From Mangifera indica (Eukaryota > Streptophyta > Magnoliopsida > Sapindales > Anacardiaceae): 64,000 nucleotides of DNA. The position numbers were made by a program, and so were the translations under genes. Shown one piece after another: positions 23,329 to 36,237 of this stretch (position 1 is its first letter; each line of letters starts with the position of its first letter). The DNA lies in NCBI RefSeq assembly GCF_011075055.1, contig NC_058137.1, positions 13,625,463-13,689,462 on the forward strand, given 5' to 3'. The notes below the pieces were generated by a model. That model was not told the DNA's origin, did no database searches, and saw nothing but the letters and a program-made list of their open reading frames with translations.

Positions 23329-24952
23329 TCCTCACGGTTATCACTCATATCACTCATGTGTTTAATGGTTCAGTGTTTCGCTCAAATTCTTCCAATGCAA
23401 ACATTCTACCATAAGCTTGCTTTTGCAGCAAATCTCCACCACTTAGATTATATACATGCATAAATCAAAAGGACCTTATTTTAGGTTGTAATGGGGTTTC
23501 GGGTAAAGGTGAGGATTAATAGATATGAAAGGTTAAAACCATGAGCATTAACAAAGCATTTAAACATATAGAGGGAAAAAAATTCTAAAGCTGAAAACAC
23601 CACATTTCTCTTTTGTAATTTCTTTCTACTATTTTTTTTTTTCAACTTCTTTTTTTTTTTCTCTGTTTTTGATTTTTTTCATTTTTTTCATCATTTTTTC
23701 TTTTCATTTTTTTCTTGAATAACTAAGAGAATTGGATAGTAAAGATAACAACATAAGACAGTAACTATAACAATCTTCATGTCAACTTCTTTTGATCATC
23801 TCATCCTACTGCATTTAAGTCCCCTTTTCCCCCTCATACTTAAATTTTTCAAGATGGTAATTTCACCAAGCAACAAAATTTAGTTTAAATGTCTTGCTAA
23901 CATTCATGATTGGGTGAGGATATTTGCTTGAGGGCTTGGGTTTGTAATATGGTTTTAGCACAAAGAATCAAGGGCTTCGTAAGGCTCAATGGGCTAACTA
24001 GGGAAATTAAAATAGGTTGGTTTTTTAAGCTAAAGGGTTTAAACAAGAATGTCTTTATCATTTTCATGCAAGCATATATCAATGCGGTCTCAAAACGGTT
24101 CAAAGCAAGTTCTAGAGATATATTCACATAGAGAATATCACTCATCAAAGAAGACATAGATTGATATGTATGTTTCAATCTTTTTCGGCTCAAAACTCAC
24201 AGGTTAAATCAATTCACCTCAACTTCAAAAAAAGCTCTATCATTTAATTATCAAAATTTGTTTAAGTGCATACCCCTAGTTAATCTAACAAATCAGTATG
24301 CATTGCTCTCATACTTAATCAGCTAAATCTCATGACATCCATACAAATTAATTCATTCAAAATGAAATTAATGGAACTGTTTGGTTGACTAAAAACCAAT
24401 AGGGGAGAATACATTAGCTGCTACATCAATGAAAAATAAAAACAAAAACCAACTTTAACCAACAACGAATAGCAACAAAGACAGAGCAAAGTGAAAAATA
24501 AGGCATAACCAAAAGAAGAAAAACAGAATAAAGAAGAACAGAGCATAGAAGAACAGAACATAAAAATAAAACATAGAACAAAATAGAATAGCAGATAAAC
24601 CCTCCCCCATACTCAAACCAAGCATTGTCCTCAATGTTTAAATAAAACACATAATAAAGAAAACTGAAATTTAAAAGAAAAGGAAAAGGAAACTTCTCTG
24701 GGTTTGTGGAAATGGAGCAACAGTTTGAATTATGGAGATGAAGGATAAGATGGCATGAATCCTTGAGAATTGAATAATGTTATCATATTACACTCTATAT
24801 GGTCTAATTTTTGTTCACATCTATGCAGTTGTGCCCTTATGTTGTCGAATGAATGAGTATAGAAAGATGATGTAATGTCTGCTGGGATCTACTTCAATTG
24901 TTGTTCTCTGTTGTTTATTTGGCCTAGAATAAGGCATTGCTACTGGTCCAGG
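23329..24952 (-). other. Athila-type 3' non-coding region
   Basis: This continues the Athila internal region interrupted at 10167. It has long T-rich tracts (about 23628-23715). On the minus strand the phrase gaggacaatgcttggttt followed by a tatgggggaggg tract (about 24597-24635) is typical of the segment after the Athila env-position ORF. Open frames here (23897-24193, 24426-24650) look like chance frames in low-complexity DNA. Confidence 0.65.
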
Positions 24953-25885
24953 TTACACAAAATTGAAACTGCCATCTACTTGTTTTGCCATAATTCCCAT
25001 CCTGTTTAAACAAGTCATATCCAATGGTTCCACCTCACAAGCAATATGCATGTCATGATTAGAAATATCTAATAAACCCAAATTAATGGCTAATTGAGTG
25101 ATATACGAACCAAGGATTAAAGGTTTATTTTTCTTCTGGACTACTGATTGGAATTGAGTGAGTAACCAAAAACCTAAATTCACTTGAATATTATGCTCCA
25201 TACAACATAAAAAATAAAACTCAACCTTAGAAATAGTACCTGCACTATCCCTTCTTCCAGAAAAATTAAAAGCCAAAAATCGTTGTAAATATTTAAACAT
25301 ATGACTTTTTAAATAAGAGCTCTTGAAAGCACTAGGATTGTACAGAGTAGAATCAACTGACCATTCATGCCACAAATCAATAAGATTAAAATCAGGACTA
25401 TAATCACATTGGGAGCATACATATCGCTCACTTTTTATATCTTCTTTTTTCAGAAACCCCAAAGCAATGTTAAATTCAGAAATTGAAAATGAATATTCTC
25501 TCCCCATTATCCTAAACTCAACTATTCCCTTGGTAAACAAATCAAACTCCTTATCAGCATGAAATTGAAATGTTGTATAAAATTCACGAGTTAGCTCAAT
25601 AAAGGCAGGGCAGCCCACATATACATAATTTTTCTAATCCAGCCTATTCACTAGCTCATCAATTTCATTACGAATGCCTAATTGATTAAGAGTTTGAGTG
25701 TGAACATACTTACAGGGGTAGATTTTGCGCTCACACATAGACCCATACCATTGTTGGTCTTGTTCATCAATAAAGGTATTAAAGCCACCTAGTTTGAGCT
25801 TTAGGCTACTAGAGGTTCCATTTTCTTCCCTTTTTGAGTGCGCGAACATGGACCAGAATGGATTGAAGCAGTGGCAGTTTGTCAT
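24953..25885 (-). pseudogene. Env-position ORF of Athila-type element (one internal stop)
   Basis: A single frame of about 310 codons is open except for one TAG at 25634-25636, where TGG is the likely ancestor. It includes FIELTREFYTTFQF, then EFRIMGREYSFSISEFNIALGF, LIDLWHEW and LGFWLLTQF. This pattern is the plant-retrotransposon domain found between integrase and 3' LTR in Athila-group elements. Its function is not established; an envelope role has been proposed for some relatives. I see no clear signal peptide or transmembrane helix here. Upstream on the minus strand is the Athila integrase, as expected. It is far less damaged than the integrase. Confidence 0.7.
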
Positions 25886-26589
25886 GGCTAAGGTGATGGT
25901 GAGGAAGATAATGATTGAGGTGTTGAATGTGTAGGAGAGGGTAAAGACTGTTGAGTTCTATTGACAGGTGATTCATTGAGTTTTGATGATAGCTCTAGTG
26001 TGGGGGGTCTCCGATGGGTGGATTTTGCTAGTTTTGATGCTGTGAGCGAGTTCTAACCATGGCGATGCAGAATAGGTACAGAGGTTGTTAGGTATTTAAT
26101 GGGAGAGAAAGTGTGGTGTGTGGGTTTGGCAAATATGATTTCTGGAAATATATAACCCCAGCCTCATAATTACACTAAATCATATGGGCCCCGTGTATTT
26201 AAGAAAATAACAAAGCAAGAGTTAGACTTTGACAGAAACACATGACCTAGTTCCAGAACACCAAAATGTAAATTTCTCCCCCGTGAACATTTACAGAAGG
26301 CTAACTAGAACTTGGCATAAGGAAAAAGATGATTGAACAATAACATAAAAATAAATTAAAATGAACCTAATCAAAAATCATAAAATAATTACTAATTAAA
26401 CATCCAAAAATCCAAAATTTGAAATTTAAAACTAAAATTGAAACACATAAACCAAAATTAAAAAAAAATGTCCAGAAAAATTAAAATTGAAGTATTAACT
26501 AAAATAAGATTGAAAGCTTGGGTTGCCTCCTAAGTAGCACCTTTGTTTACAGTCGTCGGCTCGACGTAATGTCTTCGTCTATTTATCAA
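25886..26589 (-). other. Athila-type spacer between integrase and env-position ORF
   Basis: On the minus strand the phrase gtcgagccgacgactgtaaa followed by ggaggcaaccca (about 26518-26565) is a hallmark of Athila spacer DNA. Nothing coding is visible. The rest is AT-rich with A-rich runs near 26455. Confidence 0.6.
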
Positions 26590-28250
26590 TGTAGATGAGA
26601 GCTTTCAACTCCACTTCTTCGACATTTGCAATTTGCATTCTTTCGTAAAAAGGTTTGAGTCTGTGGCCATTAACTTTAAACACGTTTGAGGTCGCTAAGC
26701 TCTAAATCTTTATTGTACCATGAGGAAAAATGTTAGTAATAGCAAAAAGTCCAATCCAACAAGAATGTAATTTACCTGGAAACAATCGAAGTCTTTAATG
26801 ATAAAGGAGAACTTTTTGGCCAAGTGAAAATTCTTTTCTGAAAACCATTTTGTCATGAAATGCTTTTGTTTTCTTCTTATAAATTCTAGAACTCTCGTAA
26901 GCGTCATTGCGAATTTCTTCTAATTTTTGCAACTGTAACTTCCTATGTTCACCATTCTCATCCAACTTCATGTTGCATTGCTTGACAACCCAATATGTTT
27001 TATGTTCTAATTCAATTGGAAGATGGCAAGCCTTACCCTACCAACTTGTACGATGACATACCAATTGACATTTTGTACACTGTTCTATATGCCCATAACA
27101 CATCCTCTAACAAACTCCAATCCTTTCTTATTGGACCAATGGTTTTCTCAATGATAGATTTAATTTCTCGGTTTGAAACCTCAACTTATTCGCTAGTTTG
27201 TGGATGGTACGCAGTTGGAATCTTGTGTGTTACACCATATTTTTTTAGCAGCGCTTCTACTGTTTGGTTACAAAAATGTTTCCCTTGATCGCTAATTAGA
27301 GCCTTTGGAATGTCGAACCTATTAAATATGTTAGATTTAAGGAAACCTGAAACAACTTTAGAGTCATCAGTTCAAGTAGCTTTCGCTTCTACCCACTTTG
27401 AGACATAATCAACTGTTAATAAAATATAAACATAACCAAACGAAGATGGAAAAGGCCCCATGAAATCAATACCCCAAACATAAAAAATTTCACAAACTAA
27501 AATAGGAGTTTGAGGTATTTTATTTTTTTGTAAAATATTACCTGTTTTCTGATAGCTTCACAAAATTTGCAAAAAAAAGTATGTGTCTCGAAATAAAGTT
27601 GGCTAGAAAAATCCACAATCTAGAATTTTTCTTGCTGTCCTTTTGGTTCCAAAATGGCCCCCACAAGCATATGAATGGCGAAAGGTAATAATAGAAAAAA
27701 TTTCAGTTTCAGGTATGCACCTTCTTATAACCTGATCAGCGCAATGTTTCCACAAATACGGATCATCCTATACGTAATACTTTGCATTATTTTTTAGTTT
27801 GTCTTTTTGAGCCTTAGATAAATCAGCTAGCAGTATGTTAGTAACCAAATAATTCACACTGCTTGCGTACCAGGGTAGCTTGCAGCTTGCTGAAAATAAC
27901 TACTCATTGGGAAATTGCTCCTACATATTCTGCTTTGTTTTCACATAAACTAGGTGGCTTAAATGGTCAGCAACACGATTCTTTTATCCAATTTTATCCT
28001 TGATCTCCAGGTCAAATTCACTCAGTAGAAGAATCCACCTTATAAGCCTTGGCTTTGCCTCTATCTTTGTTATCAAATACGTAAGGGCTACATGATCAGA
28101 ATAAATAACAACTTTAGTATCCAATAAATAAAAACAAAAATTTTCTAATGCAAAAATAAAAACCAAAAGTCTTTTTTCAGTGGTTGAATAATTTTTCTGT
28201 GCATCATTTAAGGTCATTAAGGCATAATATTTGTTATGTTTTCTGTGAAT
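26590..28250 (-). pseudogene. Athila-type RNase H and integrase remnant
   Basis: RNase H is at 27984-28217 ([48 protein letters not shown]), a strong Athila signature. Integrase follows towards lower coordinates in broken frames. The core D blocks are [11 protein letters not shown] near 27410 and ALISDQGKHF near 27290; the Glu block is near 27200. The C-terminal part is 26710-26907. Stops and small indels are frequent. RT, protease and gag would lie above 28250 but are absent, replaced by unrelated sequence. Confidence 0.8.
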
Positions 28251-29883
28251 GATATTGCGTATATTATACGAATTAGAATCTGTATATAGAAATTTGTTGA
28301 AAATTTCATTTTTAGGGACAAATTTAATTCGGCCAAAATTGCATGAAATTGGTGTTGGGAAACATGTTGGATGAATGCTAGGAATGATATTACATGTTTT
28401 TAAATTGAAAAACGACTCGAATTAACGTCAGAATCGATCAAAATAGACCCAAATCCGAGACCCAAGGCGTGTCTTTCTTGCTCGCCGTTTTGATGGATTT
28501 CAACGCCATCGACGCCGGAACTTGGAATGAATAGACTCCACGTAGACTGGGCTACAAAAGCCCTATGGTCTTGTTGTCGGAAAATCATTAGAAAATGGCC
28601 AATTAGACGAACAGCAAGATTAAGGTTCATCGCACGATTTCAGGTCAAAATCGGATTGGGATAACTTGATTACCCGAATCGGAGGTCAATGGGTTGGTCA
28701 AGACCCGAACCGGTCAACAGGTTAACCTGTTTAGTTAACCTGTTTAGTCAACCTGGTCACCCAACCCAAATCCTGACCCATGGATAACCCGATCAACTGT
28801 TGATCGATCAATGGTCAAATAGTTAACCAGTCAACAATCAACATTTGATCGCACGTGGTGACCCATTTTTGGTGCGTGGAGGTGTGTGACAGCGTGTCTG
28901 AATCATCCATGGCACGTGAGGGCATGTGCAGACATATATACGACACGTGGAGGCATGTAACAGCACGTGCAGACATATATACGACGTGTGGAGGCGCGTG
29001 TAGTGTTTACTTGGCACGTGAAGGAGCTTATGAGCTTATTTCCACCCATAAACACCCACTTTCAACGTGTATTGGCATGTGAAACTTGTTTTCTAGTCCT
29101 TTGAAAGTTGTGTAGTACTTGGATCGGTAAATGAGATGTGTTCCATGGGTCTTACGACGTATAATGACATGTAATATCTTATTCCAACTCTCGAAAACAC
29201 GTATTGGTGTTTTGGGATACATGTTTCTACTTCATGCAAGTTTATTGATTAGGGATCATCACATTGCATGTAGAAACTATCAATATCCTATTGAATTCTC
29301 TTAATTGAGAAAGAGAAAATATTCATGCGTGAATTTGATCCCCATAATCAATGATCTTATTCGAGACATAAATTTGAAACTTTTTTGGGACTAAATGGAT
29401 TCATTACAGCTTGCTATAGAGCGACGCTTAGTAATGTATGATAAAATATTCATTATTTTATCGCTATTCCCAAAACTAACGTAATGCGAGGTATTTGACC
29501 TAACGCAAATGTAATAGAGACTTTATCATGGATAAAGTGACTCAAAGATCGATACGAGTTGATGAAATAGTCCTAGTCAAAATAGATGATGCGTTCGTTG
29601 TATTATCTATATTTGTTAAGTGTAGGAATTCTGAGATTGGTAGAATTTAATGAAATTCTCATCCAGAATTAATATTGGCGCAATTAGATTAAAGTTTAAA
29701 ATGTTAAGCATTTGTGTCATGGGAGATGATTGGGAACATAGTGAACTTTCGATTCTGTGCCTTATGTAAGATATTTTAAAATTTCAATGCGTAATTGCGA
29801 CAATTGATGTGTATTTGATTGCATTGATAACGTTGTGTCTGATAAATATCTCTATGATCTAGTTAACCATAACATCTTAGAAA
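28251..29883. other. Unassigned region between Athila and copia remnants
   Basis: No convincing gene. It contains short direct repeats of gttaacctgtttag near 28720-28760, an imperfect 36-bp repeat around agacatatatacgac (28929-28996), and a CACGTG cluster. It may be the LTR or leader of the copia element that follows. However, it does not resemble that element's 363-bp 3' LTR, so it could be a separate insertion. ORFs 28400-28630, 28855-29082 and 29028-29222 show no recognisable features. Confidence 0.5.
28852..29020. promoter_or_regulatory. Cluster of five CACGTG (G-box) palindromes
   Basis: CACGTG is at 28852-28857, 28913-28918, 28944-28949, 28964-28969 and 29015-29020, plus a GACGTG near 28983. 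In plants this hexamer is the core of bZIP and bHLH binding sites. Part of the clustering comes from the 36-bp repeat. Any regulatory role is inference. Confidence 0.5.
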
Positions 29884-32800
29884 ATGATGGCTGATTTGAA
29901 TGAGAATGATACTGAATAGAGATAATTAAACCATGTGGCATTTGAAATGCATAATATCCTAAATGAGCAAAAGGCTTTAGAGGCTGTGAATCAGGTTAAG
30001 ATTTAGTTGTGGCTGACTAAGAGATAGAAACATAATCAGTTCCTTACACAAACGTGATGTGGATGCACATCACGCATGTAAGAAGCAAGATCCACTTCGT
30101 GTGATATCTTGATTAGTTTCATGATTATCAATCTGGTATATAAGTACCATGAAAATTCAACTGCATATGCCATAAGTCTGGTTTTAGTTGAAAAGTTTGG
30201 AGAAACTGTAGTCCCCAACCAATGACAGTTGATTTTTGAATTTGATTGAATGTCAAATCTAATTATGAAACTAAAGTCAGCTACGCATAACCTGATACAT
30301 GAACAGGAGGTTCATTTAGAAAAACGATTTCTTCTCGAAAGTGGGAGTGTATCAAGGTACATATGACCCACAATGAGAAAAGAAGAACTTTTGTCAATTA
30401 TTCTAGCCACATAAAATTGGAGGATAAATGCCCATGAGGTAGCTGAATTTAATGCTCATGCATACGTTGCAGAATCAATTTTCAAAAGTGAGTGGCTCAA
30501 GTCCTAATATAAGAAGGAGATCTTTTAATGCTCAAAGAATAAGAACAAAGAATTGAAATAAGAAGAATGACAAAAGTACTAGAAGAAGAGATGAACAAGA
30601 TAAGTAGTTGCAATAGAAGCAACAAAAATTATATCGCCTGTGAATGAATAGAGATGAAAATGATAGTCTTGTTTAAAATCAAGTGATGAAACTTTGATTT
30701 TCTGGTATTATGATATTAACTGAGTATTATCCTACGTGGATTATGGACTCTGAAGCCACCAACCAAGTAGTTCATGATAGAAGATCTTTAGTAGATTTCT
30801 ATCGAATTATGAATAAAGCGAATTGGATATATATAGGCAACAACACAAAGGTTGTAGTAAGAGGAATAGACACAAGCAAATAAGTTTTGCAGATGATCGA
30901 ATCCTATACCTACACAAAATCCAATATGCTCCAAATATTCAGTAAATCTTGGTCAAAGTACTTATTTTTCTTAAACTAGGATATAATTTGAATTTCTCTG
31001 GGTGTTTTATTGAAATGTGATAAAATTGATTTCTACAGATTTGGTTTGTTGGTTGAATGGTTATATGGTGTTTGTCACCTTACATTTTTGATAATGTTAA
31101 GTTTTTCATTATTTGCTTCTCCTATATGTATGGAAATGAATGCAAATAAATGACATGTTACATTAGGGCATGTAAGCCAAGATGGATTGAATAAATTGGC
31201 TTATGAAAGTTTATTAGGAACTTTCACATAAATAGAATTGTCCATATGTAAGGATTGTCTAGTTAGAAAAACTTCTAAAAATCATTTGACAAAACTATAT
31301 GAGTTTGACTTCCTTTGCAATCTATATACTTAGGTATATATATTTTCCTATGAATGTAAAGTTTGAGAATGTATGTCATTTTTCATTACTAATGATGATA
31401 ACAATGCTCGATTTGGTCTTGTCTACTTGATCTCTCATAAGTTAGAAGCAGTAGACTACTTTAGACACTATATATAATTAAGGTTGAGAATCAATTAGAC
31501 AAAATAGATAAGAGTTTTATGAACTCATCGAGATCTTGAGCATTTGTTCCAACAGTTCAAGGAACTGAGTAATGAAATAAATAATATGGTAAATAGTAAT
31601 TCCAAAACTTTGCAACAACCGGTGTAGCGAAGAAGAGTAATTGAACTCTATTGGAAATGGTTAAGTCAGTTAGAGCGCAAGCAAAATGTCAAGTCACTTT
31701 GTGATGATATGATATTTATTGCTGCTTGAGAACTTAACCGATTACCTACTAATCCAATTGTTTTCACTCCCTATGAGTTATGGTCAGATAAAAAAAAAAT
31801 CTAAGTTAATTGATTACAACCTTAGTGGTTAGCAATATCAATCCATAACTTTTCCCATAAGTTAGAGTAATTGGGATTGAGAAGAAATGAATGTATCTTT
31901 ATCAGATACATTGAGCACTCCAAAGGGTATGAGTTCATTAGGGAGGATTTCGTTGGAAGATTAATTGAACTTATATTAGAGATACTACATTCATAGAGGA
32001 TATTTTTCTTAATAAGGATGACATTGATAAAAGGTTTCATTTGAATAAGATGAGAAATTAATGAGGATAGGTATATCTTAGCGACCATTGGTTGAGTCCT
32101 AAGATATAAGACTTATACTTGTTCTTATTAGTGAGAGCAAATGCAAATGAGCTCTAACCTATTTCGGATAGTGAGAGTAATGATCTTTAATTGTTTGCTT
32201 CATTCATCTCACCCTAGTAGGAGCATTGAGATTAGGCTTTAATCTATTTCAGATAGTGAGAGCATTAATTCTCAATTGCATTGGAGTGGACGTCCAAAAG
32301 TATTCAAGTGGCGTTTTAAAGTGAAAACAAGGTTTTCATAACCACTTTCTAAGATGATGAAAAACCTGAAATAAATGTCTCATCCTTTGATAAGAAAAAT
32401 TTGAAATGCATTGGAAGAAGAGATAGAATACTAAGAAAACAAACTAATTCTAGTTTTTTGGTGACTTATTGCCAGATCGAAAATTTATTGGGAATGAATA
32501 AGTTTCCTAAAAGTCATAAGACGGATGGCTCAATAAATATATATAATTTTGCTTAATAGCGAAAAACTATACCCAATGAGAAGGTATAGATTGTGTAGAA
32601 GGATATTTTCGTTATTTATAATATTTACTTCAATGTATTTGGTTCTAGCTATAATAACACATTTAAATTTAGAATTACACCAGATGAATGTCAAGATAAT
32701 TTTTCTTAGTGGAAAATTTGACAAAGAAATCTGCATGAAATGAGATATAGATCTTATTGTTATAGGTCGGAAGCACAAAGTGTGCGAGTTTCAAAGACAT

Positions 32801-33911
32801 TGTATGACCTAAAATTGTCATCTAGATACTGGTACTTGAACTTTGAAATGATTAATCAAGACCATCACGTCTATGTGACAAAGTCTGATGACAAATTTGT
32901 AATTCTATCAATGTGTGTGATGATGTATAAATAGCTAGAAATGATTTGAAGTAAGTAATAATCATCAAAGGATGGTTGTCCATATCTTTAACTTGCAGGA
33001 TGTGGGAAAACAGAATACATATTGTGAATTCATATAAGAATTGTTCAAAGAAACTTTTTACTCTGTCATAAAAACGTAATATTCAAAAGGTTCTAGAACA
33101 ATCCAATATGATATATTGTGAACCTGTTGATATTCCTGTATCAAATGACGAATTATTGAGCCAAAAGAGATATGTTTCAAACCTTAAAATAGAAGCAGAG
33201 AAATGTCAAAGGTTACCTATTCAGATGCCATCAGATGTATTATGTATGTTATGATGCATACATGCCCACATATTTATTTTGTTATTAGGCTGGTTAGTCG
33301 ATATTAGTAAATGTTGAAAAGAGCACTGAAAAACTGTATGTAGAATTGTTGATATTTTTAAGGCTCTATGGATGATTGATTATGTGATTAAGGATCAAAC
33401 TTGCGTTTGATTGGCCATTGAGATGCCAGTTGGGGAAGTGTTTTTAAACCAACGCAAATTAGATTACGGCTAAGTTTTCTTACTCCAAAAGGACCCATAT
33501 CTTAGAGTGATAAGAAACAGAGATGAGTAGCCATATCCACATCAGAAGCCTAGTATATAGCCTATTCAGTAAATGTGCAAGAAATTGTTTGGTTAAGAAG
33601 ATTATTTGCAAATCTGAGTAAACAGGACAATATTGTTAGAGCAATGGTTGTCTGTTGAAATGAAAGTTCTTAATTTTTTATAAGATAACCAAACGTATCG
33701 ACATTAGACACAACGTAATAAGAGACTCAATTTCCAAAAGGGAAATGAACGTACAATATAATTCTACGCATTGTATAGTCACTGATCCTTTGACTGAGAT
33801 TCTTATAAGAAAAGTATATCTTGCACATGTTAAATTTCTTAGATTGTATAGACAATGATTGATGAGTGTTGAGCTTATATATTGTACTAATGACACAACG
33901 TCGAAAACCAT
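29884..33911 (+). pseudogene. Ty1/copia polyprotein remnant (gag to RNase H)
   Basis: Blocks appear in copia order. Gag start is near 29884 (MMADLNEND, then ILNEQKALEAVNQV). The protease is near 30738 (WIMDSEATNQVVHD; the usual catalytic D-S-G has Glu for Gly). GAG-pre-integrase is near 31165 (LGHVSQDGLNKL). Integrase from about 31300 is barely readable. RT is at 32549-32934: LELHQMNVKIIFLSGKFDKEICMK, then LYDLKLSSRYWYLNF; the YVDD box region near 32910-32930 is degraded. RNase H is near 33560-33850. Dozens of stops and indels mark it as old. Short ORFs within it are fragments, not genes. Confidence 0.8.
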
Positions 33912-34993
33912 GAATTTAAGTTCATTTTATAGTTTGAACTTAGGTCCTAAAATTCTTAGGTTTTCACTGCATACACATCGTTTTTAGCTCAACAAGATTG
34001 TAATATCACACAAGTTAGAGATTGACTCACTCACACGAGCAATCGCCTTTGATGCTGAGAGAGCGAACAAAGATGAGACATTATCCTTGAGAATTATGAT
34101 GCTAAGAGGCATACCAATGGGAGACGAATTTCTCAAGAAAAGATTTATTGAAATAAAAATGTTGCCTTGATGATTGATCAAGATGAGGTCATGAATAGAT
34201 ACATTTGAAAATGACCGATTTAGATTCCCTACATCCAAATAACTTGTGAATGTCAGATGTGAGTTCTTTATATAAATAAATACCTACAAGCGTGAAGATG
34301 ATTAAAAACTCAGGTTAGACGCTCGGGGTAGTGACTGAACTAAGATTTATACAGTGTTGTGAATGACATTTGAGAAAATACACACTGTAGCACATGATTC
34401 ATACCATGTGTGCATAAGTAAGACGACCAGTTAAAGTAGTGGAAGGATGAATCCCTGCTCCTTCACTGTGCAAGACTTTATGAGGATTAATTCATGTTGG
34501 TACCCTTTAACTCTTTACTATTGTTTGATATTTACTCTTAGTGTTGCTATCTTAGCTTAGAACCTATGGCCATGCATGATTCGGTCTATGGAACATGACT
34601 AGAAAAGCAGCTAAGTTTAAATTGAGAATTTTGAGTAGAAGAGGAAGACTTATATATATTACGTGTGTCTATTGGCTAGCCGATCATGTCACTCATATGG
34701 AGATTGGACTTAATCATGGATACATAGGAAAATAACACAATAAAAAAATGAGGGATTAAAGGGAGCTAGTGTTATCGAGTAAGTTTGGGGTGCTGCGAGC
34801 CTAACGCTTTATTTTTGTTTTATTCGGATTGAAGCGACTATGTTATTCCTAATAGATGCATAGTATTTAGCTCCCAAGTGTAGGTTGCTCGCGAGGTCGC
34901 ACAAACACATTTGCAAGTATGAAACGTACTGCTATATGAGATTTTTGTGGCTAAGCATTTGGTTCGGGTCTTCCATCATGTGTGAGTGGGAGA
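33912..34993 (+). other. Copia 3' non-coding region
   Basis: Between the end of RNase H and the LTR; no gene-like content. It ends with a polypurine-like gagtgggaga (34984-34993) directly before the LTR. ORFs 33984-34238 and 34885-35187 are unsupported. Confidence 0.5.
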
Positions 34994-35356
34994 TATTAGA
35001 TTCGAGTCTACCCATGACGGGCCGACCCGACCCGATTAGCAGTTATTGGCGGTTGGACTTTTATATAAAAAGTCTTAACTGCCTCCCAAAGCAAAAGAAT
35101 GAGAATGTGATGAGGATGAGAGGAGAGAACACCATTTTACAAAGAACTCTTCTCTTCTGCCACAAACCAATACACACAGTAAATTAGTCTCCCAAATGGA
35201 AATCAGTACGTAGGCAAATGGCATTGTGGAAACAGACTAACCTCAACACCTCGCGTAGATTTTGAAGACGTTTTATCGAAAACAAAAACGGGTACGCAAA
35301 TTCGTATTTACAGATTTCACAGATTATGATCCTAGCATGTTTGATTGTTTCTAACA
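34994..35356 (+). repeat. Copia 3' LTR (363 bp)
   Basis: It starts tattaga, a mutated form of tgttaga, after gtgggaga and ends tctaaca, giving inverted ends. A TATA-like tatataaaa lies at 35062-35070, reading towards the VPS20 gene. No matching 5' LTR was found, so no target duplication could be checked. Confidence 0.6.
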
Positions 35357-36047
35357 GTTCCATATGTGTCTAGTAATAAAAGCCTTATTTCATACTTTTG
35401 TTTTCATGATCTCAAGCGCCCCTCATTTTTTGGGAGGCAACTTCTTCCCAAGCAACTTTAACTTTATTTTTGTCCGTGGAAGCTTTAGTCTATGGGATAT
35501 CTCTTAACTTCCTTTCAATTTCCTTGTGCACTCTAAAATGAGGATAAAAAAGCGATGACTATAGTTTGGATAGCCAAATATGGTTGAAAACATTATGTGT
35601 ATGAGGGATTGAGTGACAGTAAATTTCAAACTACAAAATCAAGTCATTTAAAATATATTTGAAAAATTATAAGAATTTAGATATAAAGGATGACTAAAAA
35701 TATATGATAATGATAGTTGTAAATTTTATAATATGTTTAGTTTCTTTTTATTTATGACTTCTTTTATTTTTATCATGTAATCACGGTTTTTCTCCATCAT
35801 GATTAATTTGTTTTTAAAAAAAAATTGCAAAAGTTCCTTACTCATTTAATTTAAAAGATTATAAACTTAATAATTAATAAAATTACATAATATGCCCTGG
35901 GTCTTGTTATCCCAACGGGTTGATATAACCCACAAAACTCATCAAAAGACAAGTCTTTGCCTGGCATAGCCCATGAACCCAGTAGACCACAGAGAATTAG
36001 GCCCGCCCGGCCCCATCCAACCCAACCCAGGCCCTGGACATCTTTGT
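35357..36047. other. VPS20 upstream region
   Basis: Non-coding. AT-rich up to about 35880, then GC-richer with gcccgcccggcccc (36001-36014) and several cccaacccagg-type motifs just upstream of the TATA box. GGCCCA/GCCC motifs are common in plant housekeeping promoters. Confidence 0.4.
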
Positions 36048-36054
36048 TATAAAT
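36048..36054 (+). promoter_or_regulatory. Putative TATA box of VPS20
   Basis: tataaat, 184 bp upstream of the initiation codon, the best TATA match in the leader-proximal region. A transcription start near 36080 would follow. Confidence 0.45.
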
Positions 36055-36100
36055 GGAGTTGGCATTCATCTGTCATCCTATTACTGGCGATCGACTTTTT

Positions 36101-36203
36101 ATGGACTCTTGATGATCAAAGCGGCTGAAGAATAAGAGCGCGATATGATATGAGGGAGCTCTGCAATCTAGGGTTTCCTCCCAACTTATTATCGTTTTGT
36201 TAA
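36101..36203 (+). other. Upstream ORFs in the VPS20 leader
   Basis: Three AUGs precede the main start. The ORF at 36101-36112 has 3 codons, the one at 36145-36153 has 2 codons, and the one at 36150-36203 has 17 codons and ends 34 nt before the main ATG. They count only if transcription starts upstream of 36101, as the TATA box suggests. Confidence 0.4.
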
Positions 36204-36237
36204 TCTTCTTCTTTTTGGAGATAGTTCAATCAAAGAT

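Noticed and set aside
23628..23715. Poly-T blocks as LINE or SINE tail
   Set aside because: No adjacent LINE/SINE body or duplication; T-rich runs are normal in Athila 3' non-coding DNA read on this strand.
28855..29082. 75-aa ORF over the G-box cluster
   Set aside because: Built on the 36-bp repeat; no similarity to known proteins by eye and no splice or start context.
34885..35187. 100-aa ORF overlapping the copia LTR start
   Set aside because: Crosses the polypurine tract and LTR boundary; chance frame.
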